64,000 nucleotides of DNA from an uncultured Collinsella sp. GTDB lineage: Bacteria; Actinomycetota; Coriobacteriia; Coriobacteriales; Coriobacteriaceae. The stretch lies in the NCBI GenBank assembly GCA_900757615.1, contig CAAEON010000054.1:20742-84741 (forward strand), in the 5' to 3' direction. The translations under genes and the position numbers were made by a program. Within the stretch, counting starts at the first letter, position 1; each line of letters starts with the position of its first letter. Below, one piece after another: positions 33,163 through 42,664 of the stretch. A model generated the notes under the pieces. That model saw only the letters and a program-made list of their open reading frames with translations, was not told the origin of the DNA and did not search any database.

Positions 33163-33627
33163 CTAGGCGTCAGCCATCTCCTGCTTCATCTTCTCGATAA
33201 CCTTGCGGTACTCGGGGTCGCATGCGCCCAAGATCTGCGTGGCATAGATGGCGGCATTCTTGGCGCCGTTGATGGCAACGCAGGCCACGGGTACGCCCGA
33301 AGGCATCTGCACCATCGACAGCAGCGAATCCATACCGCCCAGGTCACTCGTCTTCATAGGCACACCGATAACCGGCAGCGGCGTAAAGGCAGCCACGACA
33401 CCACCCAGGTGAGCAGCCTTGCCGGCGGCGGCGATAATCACTTTGATACCGCGATCGGCGGCAGTCGAGGCCCACTCGTGGACCTTCGCCGGCGTGCGGT
33501 GTGCGCTCGCAATGACGAGCTCATAGGGCACACCGAGCGCCTCGAGCTCGGCGGTGCAGCCTTCCATAACACCCAGATCGGACTTGGAGCCCATGATGAT
33601 CCCGACAACCGGCTTTTGATCTGCCAT
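33163..33627 (-). CDS. purE: N5-carboxyaminoimidazole ribonucleotide mutase
   Basis: A 154-residue class I PurE, moving the carboxyl group in purine synthesis. GIIMGSKSDLGVM at the N-terminus, ASAHRTPAKVHEW and AAAGKAAHLGGVVAA are the expected substrate-binding blocks. ATG at 33627 is preferred over a TTG six nt earlier because AGGAGGT then has a normal nine-nt spacing. purK is not adjacent. The sortase gene follows 35 bp downstream on the same strand. A TATACT box about 75 nt upstream is a likely -10. Confidence 0.96.
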   Translation of the reverse strand: MADQKPVVGIIMGSKSDLGVMEGCTAELEALGVPYELVIASAHRTPAKVHEWASTAADRGIKVIIAAAGKAAHLGGVVAAFTPLPVIGVPMKTSDLGGMDSLLSMVQMPSGVPVACVAINGAKNAAIYATQILGACDPEYRKVIEKMKQEMADA

Positions 33628-33783
33628 AAACAAAGACCTCCTGTTGAGAGCGGTGACGCGGCGAATCCGCGACCCTTAACTGCAAATAATTCAAGTATAG
33701 CCGCCGATGCTGATGTGTTCGGCGGGAGACGGAACGCTTTGCGAGATTAAGGCCGAAGGGTCGGAGCTTTCCGCCTACATTCA

Positions 33784-33828
33784 AAAAGCGTGCCCACCGT
33801 CCTTGGGTGGGACGGCGGGCACGCTTGC
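33784..33828 (-). terminator. Terminator after the GH31 gene
   Basis: On the minus strand AAGCGTGCCCGCCGTCC pairs with GGACGGTGGGCACGCTT, followed by TTTGA, 17 nt after the GH31 stop. Confidence 0.85.
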
Positions 33829-33844
33829 TTAGCTGTTGCTGGGG

Positions 33845-36800
33845 CTACTTAGCCTTGCTGCGACGATGGAAGAAAGCGCCGATTGCGGCGATGATGGCGC
33901 CAAGACCACCGACGGTCGCGACGGTCGCCGCCGTCTGGTCTCCGGTATTGGGAATCGCCGAACCGTTCTTCTTGCTGCCCTGGGCCTTGTCGCCTGCGGG
34001 CTTGCCCGCCTGGTTGCCGCCGTTCGAGCCATTGCCGGAACCCTGGTTGCCCGAGCCGCCCTGGTTGCCGGAATCGGCATCCTTGAGGCTCTCAATGGCC
34101 AGCTTGAGCTGGCCATAGGCCGCCTGGATCTGGGTGTCGGAAGCATTCTCATCACCCAAGACGTCCTCGGCGTAGGTAATGGCATCCGTCAGGACCTTGA
34201 CAGACTCGGCCGTCTTGCCCCTGGTGTCAGTCTCCTTCGCCTGCTTGACCAGGGCCTTGAGCTGCTTCTTAGTCGGATTCTCGACCGGGGCCACCGGGGT
34301 CTTCTCGAGCGCGCCGCGGGCGCTCTCGAGCGCTCTGAGCGCCTGGTCGACCTCGTCCTGCGTGGCGTTCTCGTCGCTCAAGATGGCGCGGGCGCTCGCC
34401 AGGGCGTTCTCGAGCGCCGTCCAGGAGGCCTCGGTGTAGTCACCGGCCTTGAGGTCGCCGGCAGCAACCTCGGCATCAACCTTTTCGATCGCGGTAGCGA
34501 GATCTTCCTTCGCCACCGGATCGGGGACGGCCGTACCGTAGAACTTGAGCTCTGCCATGCTGCAGTAGGCATCAACGTCGCCTCCGCCGGCGTGAATCAC
34601 CTTGACGGTCACGTAGCGACCGCGCGCGGCGCCAAAGCTCATCTGTTTCCAGTCGCCACGGTCGGTGAGCACGCAGCCGTCGTTGTCGAAGGCGAACGTA
34701 CCCATCGACGCGGCGGTGCCCATCTCATAACCGTCGGCAGTGTCGGAGACCAGTATCTCGGCCTCGAAGATATCGCCGTTAGTGCCGCCGTCCTGGCGCG
34801 GCAGGAATGTAACGTCGGTGAGATCGTAGTCGCGGCCCAGGTCGACACTCAGATACTGGGGCATACCGGTCCCATGGGCCCAGTCGCTGTGCCAAAGCGT
34901 CCGCTCGTCGCCGTCGAGAGCGTTGACGGCGTTGCTGCCCTCGTAGTCGGCCTCACTCGAGAAGCGGGCCACCTTGACGTTCTTGCGGTTCTCGGGCGTG
35001 TTGATGAGAATCTTCTCATCGACAGGGCGCATCTTGAGGCCGTCGATTGCCTTCTCGATCTTGACTGTGGCGTCTGCGACATCCTTCTTGCTATAGCTGC
35101 CTTGGCCGCCGTCGAGGAGCTTCTGAGCCGCCTCGACCGCAGTGGTGAGAGCTGCATAGGAATCCTTAGTGTAGACGGACTCGCTGTAGCCCGCGGCCTT
35201 GGAAAGCGCTGCCACGAGCGCAGAGGTATCGACACCAGCCTTGACCTCGACCTCATAGGATGCGGTCTTGGAGGGGTCGAGTACCGACGCCACCGTGATC
35301 TTTGCCTTGCCGGCCTTGTTGGCACGCAGGTAGTAGCTCACGCTATCGCCAGCCTGAACAGCGGAGACGCTTACCACAGAGGGGTCGGAGCTCTCGACCG
35401 TCACATAGGGGTAGCCGGCGCTCTCAGGCGTGGCCTTGGCGTCGACGAGCGTAACGTCGCCTTCAAAGAACTCGGTCTGGTTCTTGCCTAGCTCGACACC
35501 CTCGATGGCCTCGACACCCTGCGTGTAGTTGAAGTTGACCTCACGCAGTGTGAGCATCTGGTCACCCGATGCCTCAAGCGGCGTGACCTCGACCTTGGTC
35601 GCCTTCTTGCCCTTGTTCTCGGCAGAGAGGCCAAAGGCGTAGCGAGCCCGGAAGGAATCGTACTCCCCGCCCGCGAACTCTTGGGTCGAGCCATCCTCGA
35701 ACGTCACGACAGCCTTGATCTTCTGCACGGTTCCGTTGCCACCGTTGCGGTTAACGACCTCGACACTATCGAGTTTCGACGGCGTCTTAAATGCGAATGT
35801 CATCGTGGTGGGAAGCTTCACGTAACTCGGAAGCTTACCCTCGCTGTCCCAGTTGCCGCTCCAGTTCCATAGGAACTCAAAGCCGTTGTCGCCCTCGTTA
35901 TTATCGAACAGCGCGTTATAGCTCTTCTGCTGGATAAGTTTCTCGACGTTGGTCCCGTCGTCGGTCGTGAGCTCATCGTTGGTCATCGTGATGTTGAAGG
36001 CATCCTGACCGTACTCGGCGACCGTTGGCTGAGGAACATCCGGCATCGTCACCGTGCCGTCGCTCGCAAACTCAAGTGCGTCGCATGCCGGACCGATGAG
36101 CCAAGATGTCGAGGGCAGTTCGACCTTGCCGGCGGTCTTGGCCTTGAGCTTGAAACTCGCCACCGCGCCGGTACCGTTGTAGAGCTTGCCATCGCCGCGG
36201 TTGGCAAAGGCGAGATTGATAGTCTGCGTTCTGTCCGCGAACTGGACCTTCTCGCGAGACAGGTTCTCCATGCCGGCAGTCGAGCCGTCCTGCGCGATGC
36301 TCTCGGACACAAACTCGAACTGGTCGCTCTTGAAGTTGACGAGAGCGCCCAGGGCGTTGACGTTCTTGGCGTCGGCCGCATAGACATCAACGGTGATCTC
36401 ATCACCGGCCTCGACCTCGGTCTTGCTCGGAATCACCGCGAGCGAACCTGCGACCTTGCCCTTTTGTTTAGTGCCGCCGTCAAGACCCGCCATGGTGAAC
36501 GAGTAATCGTAGACGTCGTAAACGCCGTTATCGTTGAGGTCGGCGAAGTGGTCGCGGATCTGCGAACCGAACGTCGGGGTATCGGGCTCGCGGTTCTCGA
36601 GGCCCAGATAGTTCTTCATGTTGGAGTAGTCTCCGTCGGAGATCGTGGCCTTGTTGAGGTTGGAGCCCACGGCGAAGCCATCCGTGCCGTCGGTCTTGTA
36701 GATGGCAATCTCGGACGCGGAGAAGAAATTGCCGACCGAGGCGAGCGGTGTCATGCGCACGTAACGGGCGGCCACGGTGCCGTCAAACGCTACCGTCTTA

Positions 36801-39800
36801 CAATCAGCGGAACGTGCCCAATCGACCTCCTGGCTCGTCCAGTGGACGCCATCGAGACTCGTCTCAACACGCATCTTGGTCACAGTGCCGTTGCCGGCGT
36901 CATCGCGCGGATAGTACTCGAGCTTATCGAGCTTGTAAGCGCGTCCATAGTCAACGGTAAGCGCCTTGCCTAGATCGTTGCCACCGGAGTGGAAACCGCC
37001 GTCGCCCGACTGGAACTCATGGTCGAAGGCAAGCTCGGCCTTATGGCTGCCGTAAAGTGAGCCCTCCCAGGTGATTTCCTCGGCGTCGGGGACGTTCCGC
37101 CACGGATCGAGTGCGGAGTTCGCCTCGAGCACATCGCTCCAGGCGGAGTAACCCTCGGCGTTGCGTGAACGAATCTGGTAGGTGTGCTTGCTATTGTAGG
37201 CGAGGTCGGTGTGCGTGAACTCGGCCGCATCACCCACGGCAAACACAGTGCCGTCGACCTTAAGGTCGTAGGAGGTAGCACCATCGACCTTTCCCCAGGT
37301 GAGCTTGATGCTCGTTGGGGTCGTGACGTCCTCGGGGGCAGCAAGGTTCGTGGGTGCGGAGAGGTTCTCGTTGAGGCGATCGGCTGTGAGCGTGGCGTCG
37401 GCGTTCACGAAACCGCCCAGCTCAAGCGTCTGCGCCGCTGCAGCAACATCGGTCTTCGCGAACTTGACGTAGACCTTGGGGTTCGTGGTGATCTTGGTGT
37501 TGTTGAAGCTCTCGCCCTGCTCGGCCTCGGTGCCGTCCGCATCGCTGCCGTAGTGGTTGAGGTTGGGGGTCTCGCTGTAGAAGTAGACCGCCTGGCCGGC
37601 CTCGGGGGTCGCGGCGTCAAAGGCCTCCTGCGAGTCGACCTCAACCACGTTGAGTGCGGATCCGCCGTTCTTGGCGACAACGCTCGTGGGCTTGGCGGAC
37701 ACATTGGCCACGAAGGTCGTGGTGCGGTTGGAGTCGTAGCCGTTGTAGCCGCCCTGCGAGGCCTCGGCGGTAAAGGTCGCGGTGCCGCCTGCGGCCTTGG
37801 AGCTGTAGACGGTGCTCACATGCTCACCGTAGGAGATATTGTCGATCGTGCCGTAGGAATCGTCCTCAGTCGTGTTGTTTTCGATGGAGGAGCCGTCGTC
37901 CTCGTACTGCGTAAAGGTGCCGTCGCCCTCGGTGGCGAAGAACTCGACGATACGCTGACTGCGGTCGGTACCCTTGGTGTTGGTGTCGCTCACTGCCTCG
38001 GGGTTGTTGTTCTCGGCGTACATCGGCACGATAGCGTTGGCCTTCACAAACAGCGGCAGCTTCCAAAGCGGAGCCTCGTAGTTGTTGAGAACCTGGCCGC
38101 CGCGATACTGCTTACCCGAGAAGTAGTCGATCCAGATGGTGGGATTCTCGTCGGTGCCGTAGTTGGGGAGGTAGATCCCATTGCGAATGTCGTTGCCGTT
38201 CTCATCTGCCTGGGTATCCTGATACACCGGTGCCACTAGGAAGTTCTCACCGAACATATACTGGTACTGTGTCGAAGTGCTTGCGGCGTACTCGGAGTTG
38301 TCAGAAAGCAGCATGGCGCGGATCATGGGCAGGCCGGCATCGCCGTTACCCGTGTCGATGTTGGCCGCCGAGGCCGCGCTCGTGTAGATATAGGGCATGA
38401 GCTGCGCCTTGAGCTTGAGGTAGAAGCGCGAGATGCCTGTGTAGGGATCGCCGTGCGTCATGGGCGATTTACGGTAGGTGCCCCAACCGTCCATGTCAAG
38501 CATAGAGGGCGTGAACGTCTTCCACTGGTAGTCACGCGCAGAGATGATGGGGTCGCCGCCAAAGATGCCATCCATGTCGGAGCCGATGTTGGGGTTGCCC
38601 GAAAGACTCTGACCGATATACGTGGGGATATGGAAGCGAATGTACTCCCAGTTACCGCCATACTGGTCTCCGGTCCAAATGCCACCAAAGCGCTGCGTGC
38701 CGGCCCAACCATCGAGCGTGATGATGTTGGGGCGCTTGTTAGCGCCGGTCGTCACCGTGTCATAAGCTGTCTTGATGCCATTGAGACCAAAGGAGTAGCC
38801 AGATCCAACCCAGGCAACGTCGGTCTTAAGGGTAGTGATGCCTCCCGTCTTGACCTCGGCGTCGAAGTCGCGAAGCAGATGCCACGGGGTCTCAGGGTTG
38901 CTGTCGGGCTCAAGGTTGGACTGGGTCCACAAGCCCGTGCTCACACCCTTGGAGTTGGCATACTCGGTGAACTTCTTAAGGTTGTCGACATTGGCACGCA
39001 CAGCGTTAAGGCGGTCGGCCGAGCTCGCTCCGTCGGAGTTGACGCCGCCGGTCTTGTAGTAACCGTTCTGGCCATAGCCGGCGCCGTAGCCGTCGTTCGG
39101 CAGGAACCAGCCGAGCGGCATGTCGTTGTCCTCGTAGTCATCGATAACCTGCCGAGCAGAGAACTGGCGGTCGAAATCGGTCGCTTTCATGTTCTCGGTA
39201 TCAACCGTAGGGCCCTCACCGTTGAGCGTCTCGGCCGCAAGTGTGCCGTCGAGCTTGTAGCCCGTCGACATGCCAGACTCGTACTTAACGTCGCCCTTCT
39301 CGCTCGAGGACTTGCTGCCCTTGGTCTCCCACTTCTTTTGACCCGAGGTCGTTGACCAGCCATCACGGTTATAGGCATTAAGATGACCAAGGTAGAACCC
39401 GTACTCGGGCAGCAGTACCGGGTTACCGGTCACCTTGTAGTAGTCCTGCAGCATCTCGGTTGCCACGTTCGAAGCGCCCTCGTTGGTCGCCACGAAGTAG
39501 TAGGCATCAAACTCATTCTCGCTGTGCAAAGTCGTGACCGTCGATGAGTCCGTGGAACCGAAGTCGTAGGAACCCTCTGCAAACGTGTTTCGGAGCACGC
39601 CGTAGCCGTCACTCGTCCAATAAAACGGGTTGGGCGAGGCAACGCCGCCATCGGTCCAGTTGTTCGTGTTGGAGATGGCGATCGTCTGGTTGGTGTGCAG
39701 GAAGCGTCCGTTCTGGGTGCCGCCGCCAAAGAAGTTCTCGGACTTCTCCTTGGCGAGCGTCTGGACGGTACCCTTCTTATCAAGGTCGAGGGACGCGGAC

Positions 39801-40258
39801 TCGGAAACCACGACACGGTCGCCTGACTTGATACTCATCTTGCCAGTCGCCTTGTCCAGGATCACGGTCGCCTTTCCGCCGGTGATCTCGATAGTGTCGC
39901 CCTTGTCGGCAACCGTCGCACTCGGCTTGCTGTAGGTGTCCGAGGTATCGGGCTGAGCCTGGATTTTAGCCGTGTGGGACTTACTGCGCGGTGTGGCGTA
40001 ATCGGAAAACTCACCCTTGGGGTCGACGTTATAACGGAAAATACCGTCCTCGAGGAACGTAATACGGCCCTTGATGCCGTCAGCGAAATCGATGTCGACG
40101 ACATTCGAGGCAGACTGGGACACGGTCGCTGAGTCGACGCCCTTGAGTGGCGTGGCAATCGCCTGCTGGGGATTGGCAAACACGAGCGTCGCTGCAGTGG
40201 CAACGAGGACCGCGCTTCCCTTCACCCACCGTTTCGTAAAAATGGAATTCCTGCGCAC
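33845..40258 (-). CDS. Giant cell-wall-anchored GH31 glycosidase, probable alpha-N-acetylgalactosaminidase type
   Basis: A 2,137-residue secreted multidomain enzyme. GTG at 40258 is used because AAAGGAG lies five nt upstream and gives a clean signal peptide ending near QQAIA (35). The GH31 N-domain and barrel span about 60-720, with nucleophile Asp480 in LKTDVAWVGSGYSFGLNG and acid/base Asp531 in WTGDQYGGNWEY. These motifs recall GH31 enzymes acting on alpha-GalNAc (from memory). Then come FN3 (about 968-1048), F5/8-type-C (1060-1190), a dockerin-like part (1203-1260, DLNDNGVYDVYD), a cohesin-like part (1273-1406), another lectin-like part, an Ig-like domain, FIVAR (1673-1743), a second F5/8-C (1753-1908), two FIVAR, a Gly/Asn linker and IPNTGD at 2102. 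Mucin glycans are the likely target. Confidence 0.88.
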   Translation of the reverse strand: MRRNSIFTKRWVKGSAVLVATAATLVFANPQQAIATPLKGVDSATVSQSASNVVDIDFADGIKGRITFLEDGIFRYNVDPKGEFSDYATPRSKSHTAKIQAQPDTSDTYSKPSATVADKGDTIEITGGKATVILDKATGKMSIKSGDRVVVSESASLDLDKKGTVQTLAKEKSENFFGGGTQNGRFLHTNQTIAISNTNNWTDGGVASPNPFYWTSDGYGVLRNTFAEGSYDFGSTDSSTVTTLHSENEFDAYYFVATNEGASNVATEMLQDYYKVTGNPVLLPEYGFYLGHLNAYNRDGWSTTSGQKKWETKGSKSSSEKGDVKYESGMSTGYKLDGTLAAETLNGEGPTVDTENMKATDFDRQFSARQVIDDYEDNDMPLGWFLPNDGYGAGYGQNGYYKTGGVNSDGASSADRLNAVRANVDNLKKFTEYANSKGVSTGLWTQSNLEPDSNPETPWHLLRDFDAEVKTGGITTLKTDVAWVGSGYSFGLNGIKTAYDTVTTGANKRPNIITLDGWAGTQRFGGIWTGDQYGGNWEYIRFHIPTYIGQSLSGNPNIGSDMDGIFGGDPIISARDYQWKTFTPSMLDMDGWGTYRKSPMTHGDPYTGISRFYLKLKAQLMPYIYTSAASAANIDTGNGDAGLPMIRAMLLSDNSEYAASTSTQYQYMFGENFLVAPVYQDTQADENGNDIRNGIYLPNYGTDENPTIWIDYFSGKQYRGGQVLNNYEAPLWKLPLFVKANAIVPMYAENNNPEAVSDTNTKGTDRSQRIVEFFATEGDGTFTQYEDDGSSIENNTTEDDSYGTIDNISYGEHVSTVYSSKAAGGTATFTAEASQGGYNGYDSNRTTTFVANVSAKPTSVVAKNGGSALNVVEVDSQEAFDAATPEAGQAVYFYSETPNLNHYGSDADGTEAEQGESFNNTKITTNPKVYVKFAKTDVAAAAQTLELGGFVNADATLTADRLNENLSAPTNLAAPEDVTTPTSIKLTWGKVDGATSYDLKVDGTVFAVGDAAEFTHTDLAYNSKHTYQIRSRNAEGYSAWSDVLEANSALDPWRNVPDAEEITWEGSLYGSHKAELAFDHEFQSGDGGFHSGGNDLGKALTVDYGRAYKLDKLEYYPRDDAGNGTVTKMRVETSLDGVHWTSQEVDWARSADCKTVAFDGTVAARYVRMTPLASVGNFFSASEIAIYKTDGTDGFAVGSNLNKATISDGDYSNMKNYLGLENREPDTPTFGSQIRDHFADLNDNGVYDVYDYSFTMAGLDGGTKQKGKVAGSLAVIPSKTEVEAGDEITVDVYAADAKNVNALGALVNFKSDQFEFVSESIAQDGSTAGMENLSREKVQFADRTQTINLAFANRGDGKLYNGTGAVASFKLKAKTAGKVELPSTSWLIGPACDALEFASDGTVTMPDVPQPTVAEYGQDAFNITMTNDELTTDDGTNVEKLIQQKSYNALFDNNEGDNGFEFLWNWSGNWDSEGKLPSYVKLPTTMTFAFKTPSKLDSVEVVNRNGGNGTVQKIKAVVTFEDGSTQEFAGGEYDSFRARYAFGLSAENKGKKATKVEVTPLEASGDQMLTLREVNFNYTQGVEAIEGVELGKNQTEFFEGDVTLVDAKATPESAGYPYVTVESSDPSVVSVSAVQAGDSVSYYLRANKAGKAKITVASVLDPSKTASYEVEVKAGVDTSALVAALSKAAGYSESVYTKDSYAALTTAVEAAQKLLDGGQGSYSKKDVADATVKIEKAIDGLKMRPVDEKILINTPENRKNVKVARFSSEADYEGSNAVNALDGDERTLWHSDWAHGTGMPQYLSVDLGRDYDLTDVTFLPRQDGGTNGDIFEAEILVSDTADGYEMGTAASMGTFAFDNDGCVLTDRGDWKQMSFGAARGRYVTVKVIHAGGGDVDAYCSMAELKFYGTAVPDPVAKEDLATAIEKVDAEVAAGDLKAGDYTEASWTALENALASARAILSDENATQDEVDQALRALESARGALEKTPVAPVENPTKKQLKALVKQAKETDTRGKTAESVKVLTDAITYAEDVLGDENASDTQIQAAYGQLKLAIESLKDADSGNQGGSGNQGSGNGSNGGNQAGKPAGDKAQGSKKNGSAIPNTGDQTAATVATVGGLGAIIAAIGAFFHRRSKAK

Positions 40259-40768
40259 CTGGTCTCCTTTCTTCCGAGATGCTGAGGTGCCGAGGACGCC
40301 CCCCGGCAGCATGGGAAAACGTATCAAACGGGGATGTTCGGTACATTCCGCACAATGGGGCCACCCGTTACCAAGGGGCCAACTGGTAGTAACCAGATAG
40401 CCACCTACTAGGTCATATCAATATATGGGAGCACTTGCGCAACCAAGTTCGGAAGTCCACCAGCGGCAGTAAAATGAGCGTCAACGGCAAGGTGGGCTTA
40501 ATAAGCCATACCAATTGGTTCTTCAGTCAAATACCAATCTAGCAAAAATGTACTGTTTATCTGGTATTACACAGACCATACCTTTCCCTCGGGAACTGGG
40601 CTTCGCGAAGTTTCCCGAGGGAAAGGCTCAGCCGCCACCCTGCGACCTACCGGGGATTGCCATGACGTACGTTGGCTGATTTGGTTTGGAATGAGATGCT
40701 GACGGTAGTCAATGGGCGCAACTGTCCCGGGTGCATTTCAAGATGCACCTAAATGTCTGCCTTTATCC
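40259..40768. promoter_or_regulatory. 510-bp regulatory gap upstream of the GH31 gene
   Basis: No gene is seen. ATGTTCGGTACAT at 40334-40346 is a near-palindrome 76 nt before the GH31 start. A CTTCGCGAAG-centred palindrome is at 40581-40626. ATACCAATTGG and ATACCAATC occur near 40509 and 40531 as possible direct repeats. The remainder is unremarkable and richer in A+T near 40500-40570. Confidence 0.5.
40581..40626. repeat. CTTCGCGAAG-centred palindrome, copy 1
   Basis: CCTTTCCCTCGGGAA (40581-40595) pairs perfectly with TTCCCGAGGGAAAGG (40612-40626); the loop is CTGGG-CTTCGCGAAG-T. A related palindrome with compensated stem changes is at 45830-45865. It may end the MarR transcript. Confidence 0.85.
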
Positions 40769-41245
40769 TTATAGATTGTCCAGGTAGTCGTCGGCATCAT
40801 AGGTAAGGCTATAGGCTTTATTCAGAATGCGCACGAGCTCCTGGGCATCGTGCTCGCCGAGCGCTGAGAGTTGTTTCGAGAGCGATGCCACACTCTCGGC
40901 ATTTTTTTTCGCCGCGAAATCACGGCCTTCCTCGGTGATGCTCACCAGCACACGCCGACGATCGTTTGGATCGGTCCTGCGCTGAACGTAACCCTTGCTC
41001 TCGAGTGAATCCAAGATATGCGACATGCGCGCACGGGAGAATTTCAGCTTCTTGGCAATCTCGGAGGGAATAACATCACCGTCAATACCCGATAGATACT
41101 GTAAAACCGGTGCCTCGCCCACACTGGCGCCGCCGGCAGCACTCAAGGATCCCTTGGCAAGGGAACGTGAGTACACAATCAGTTTTCGAGCGACGTCATC
41201 GTAATCCACTGGGGATATTGTCCTTTGCAACTCTAGAAGGGCCAT
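40769..41245 (-). CDS. MarR-family transcriptional regulator
   Basis: A 158-residue MarR-type repressor. The winged helix spans about 40-115: EAPVLQYLSG, IPSEIAKKLKFSRARMSHILDSLESKGYV and the wing RTDPNDRRRVLVSITEEG. The annotated ATG has no clear Shine-Dalgarno; GTG at 41209 with AAAGGA upstream is an alternative. ATTTGCCGTACAT lies 10 nt upstream of the ATG and resembles motifs before the GH31 and PTS genes, so it may control itself and those genes. It precedes the GH31 gene on the same strand with a 510-bp gap. Confidence 0.88.
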   Translation of the reverse strand: MALLELQRTISPVDYDDVARKLIVYSRSLAKGSLSAAGGASVGEAPVLQYLSGIDGDVIPSEIAKKLKFSRARMSHILDSLESKGYVQRRTDPNDRRRVLVSITEEGRDFAAKKNAESVASLSKQLSALGEHDAQELVRILNKAYSLTYDADDYLDNL

Positions 41246-41313
41246 AAAACCGTCATTTGCCGTACATTAGTTAACATTCGCAACAATTATTTATGATACC
41301 CCAACGCGGAAGT

Positions 41314-41640
41314 CTATTGCTCGTCCTTCTTGCGTCGCATTAGCTCCTCAACGTCGATACCCGCGGCCTCGAGCATACGCTCAACATTCTTTTTGGCGTT
41401 GGTCGTGCCAACCTTAAGCACAATCGAAAGCGGAGTGCCCACCACCAAGCATACGATGCCCGCGGGGACGCCCCAGCCGGGGCCGCCCTGCATACCCCAC
41501 ATCCCCACCAAAAAGCCAATAGCCACGAGCGAATAGCCCAGACGCAGCCAAACGTTGAGCCGCTGAATAGCATCGGTCTGCATCTTTGCCTCGCGGATCA
41601 AGTCGTCGCGCGAAAGGTCGTGTCCGTGTTTCTCGTGCAT
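41314..41640 (-). CDS. Small membrane protein of unknown function
   Basis: A 108-residue protein with a hydrophilic N-terminus (His/Arg/Asp-rich), two membrane segments at about 33-50 and 58-78, and a charged C-terminal helix (NAKKNVERMLEAAGIDVEELMRRKKDEQ). I do not recognise a family. GGAGG lies seven nt before the ATG. It sits upstream of the MarR gene on the same strand, 68 bp away, and downstream of the PTS operon terminator. Membrane-peptide regulators of this layout exist, but no function can be assigned. Confidence 0.65.
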   Translation of the reverse strand: MHEKHGHDLSRDDLIREAKMQTDAIQRLNVWLRLGYSLVAIGFLVGMWGMQGGPGWGVPAGIVCLVVGTPLSIVLKVGTTNAKKNVERMLEAAGIDVEELMRRKKDEQ

Positions 41641-41785
41641 ATGGGTCCTCCTCGTGCAAAGCGTGCATCATGTGCAAGAACATCGTTTTTCGAATACGTC
41701 ATCTTTCAAGAGCAATATAGCGGGTGTCGTGTAGGCGATGGAGGTCGCTGGCCATATTGCCCTTGAAGGGCGGCGCAAAATCAGA

Positions 41786-41815
41786 AGGCCGTGCGGTTGA
41801 GGCCGCACGGCCTTG
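41786..41815 (-). terminator. Terminator of the mannose-family PTS operon
   Basis: AAGGCCGTGCGG pairs perfectly with CCGCACGGCCTT around a 6-nt loop, about 20 nt after the IID stop on the minus strand. Confidence 0.8.
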
Positions 41816-41836
41816 CAGGGGGTCAAAGGATGATGA

Positions 41837-42664
41837 CTAGTAGCTCAGCGCCGGATCGAAGAAGCCAATGAGAACGCCCACAAATGCGATCACGACGAGA
41901 ATCAGCATCATAACGATGGGGTTGACCTTCTTCTTGGTCATCATGTACCAGCAGAAGATGATGAAGACCATCGGCAGCAGGTGCGGATAGATGCCATCGA
42001 GGGTGTCCTGGAACTTACCGCCGCCGGGCAGCACCAGGTTGGGGCTGCAGGTGATGGAGACCCAGGTAGCACCGACTGCACCGATGACCATGGTACCGAC
42101 CATCACGATGGAATCGCGAAGAGCCTTTGCCTTGGGGCCGACCAGTGCCTCGACCGCCTTGCCGCCGAGCTCATAGCCCTGGTTGTAGGCAAAGCGCATG
42201 CCAAGGAACATGAGCAGGTTCCACACGACAATATAGAAGATAGCACCGAGCGGAGAGCCGCCGGTCGAGAGACCGAGGGCGATACCGAGCAGGATCGGGA
42301 TCAGGGTACCGACGATCAGCGAGTCGCCAAGGCCGGCGAGCGGGCCCATGAGGCCGGCGCGGATGCCGTTGATGGCGTCGTCGTCGATGGCCTCGCCGTT
42401 TGCGCGAGCCTCCTCGAGGCCGGCGGTGACGCCGACAATCATGGTGCCGATCTGCGGCTCGGTGTTGAAGAACGCGGAGTAGGTCTGGAGGGCCTGCTTC
42501 TGCTCCTCGGGCGTGTCGTAGAGCTCCTCGACGATCGGAAGCATGGCGCACAGGTAACCGAAGGTCTGCATGTGCTCCTGCGAGAAGCAAGTCAGGTTGC
42601 CATAGGACCAGTTGCGGAACGACTTGGCAAGCGTTTTCTTAGAGAGTTTCTTCTTCTCTGCCAT
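41837..42664 (-). CDS. PTS mannose/fructose/sorbose-family IID component
   Basis: A 275-residue IID membrane subunit. FRNWSYGNLTCFSQEHMQTFGYLCAMLPIVEELY at the N-terminus and RAGLMGPLAGLGDSLIVGTLIPILLGIA are family hallmarks, and a few hydrophobic segments close the chain. IID and IIC form the sugar channel. The ATG shares one base with the IIC stop, so the two are translationally coupled. Its C-terminus (DPALSY) is followed by a terminator. The substrate (mannose, GlcN, GalNAc or other) is not given by sequence. Confidence 0.94.
   Translation of the reverse strand: MAEKKKLSKKTLAKSFRNWSYGNLTCFSQEHMQTFGYLCAMLPIVEELYDTPEEQKQALQTYSAFFNTEPQIGTMIVGVTAGLEEARANGEAIDDDAINGIRAGLMGPLAGLGDSLIVGTLIPILLGIALGLSTGGSPLGAIFYIVVWNLLMFLGMRFAYNQGYELGGKAVEALVGPKAKALRDSIVMVGTMVIGAVGATWVSITCSPNLVLPGGGKFQDTLDGIYPHLLPMVFIIFCWYMMTKKKVNPIVMMLILVVIAFVGVLIGFFDPALSY

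Noticed and set aside
40259..40768. Small genes between MarR and GH31
   Set aside because: Open frames here have no good start signals and overlap palindromes or the promoter.
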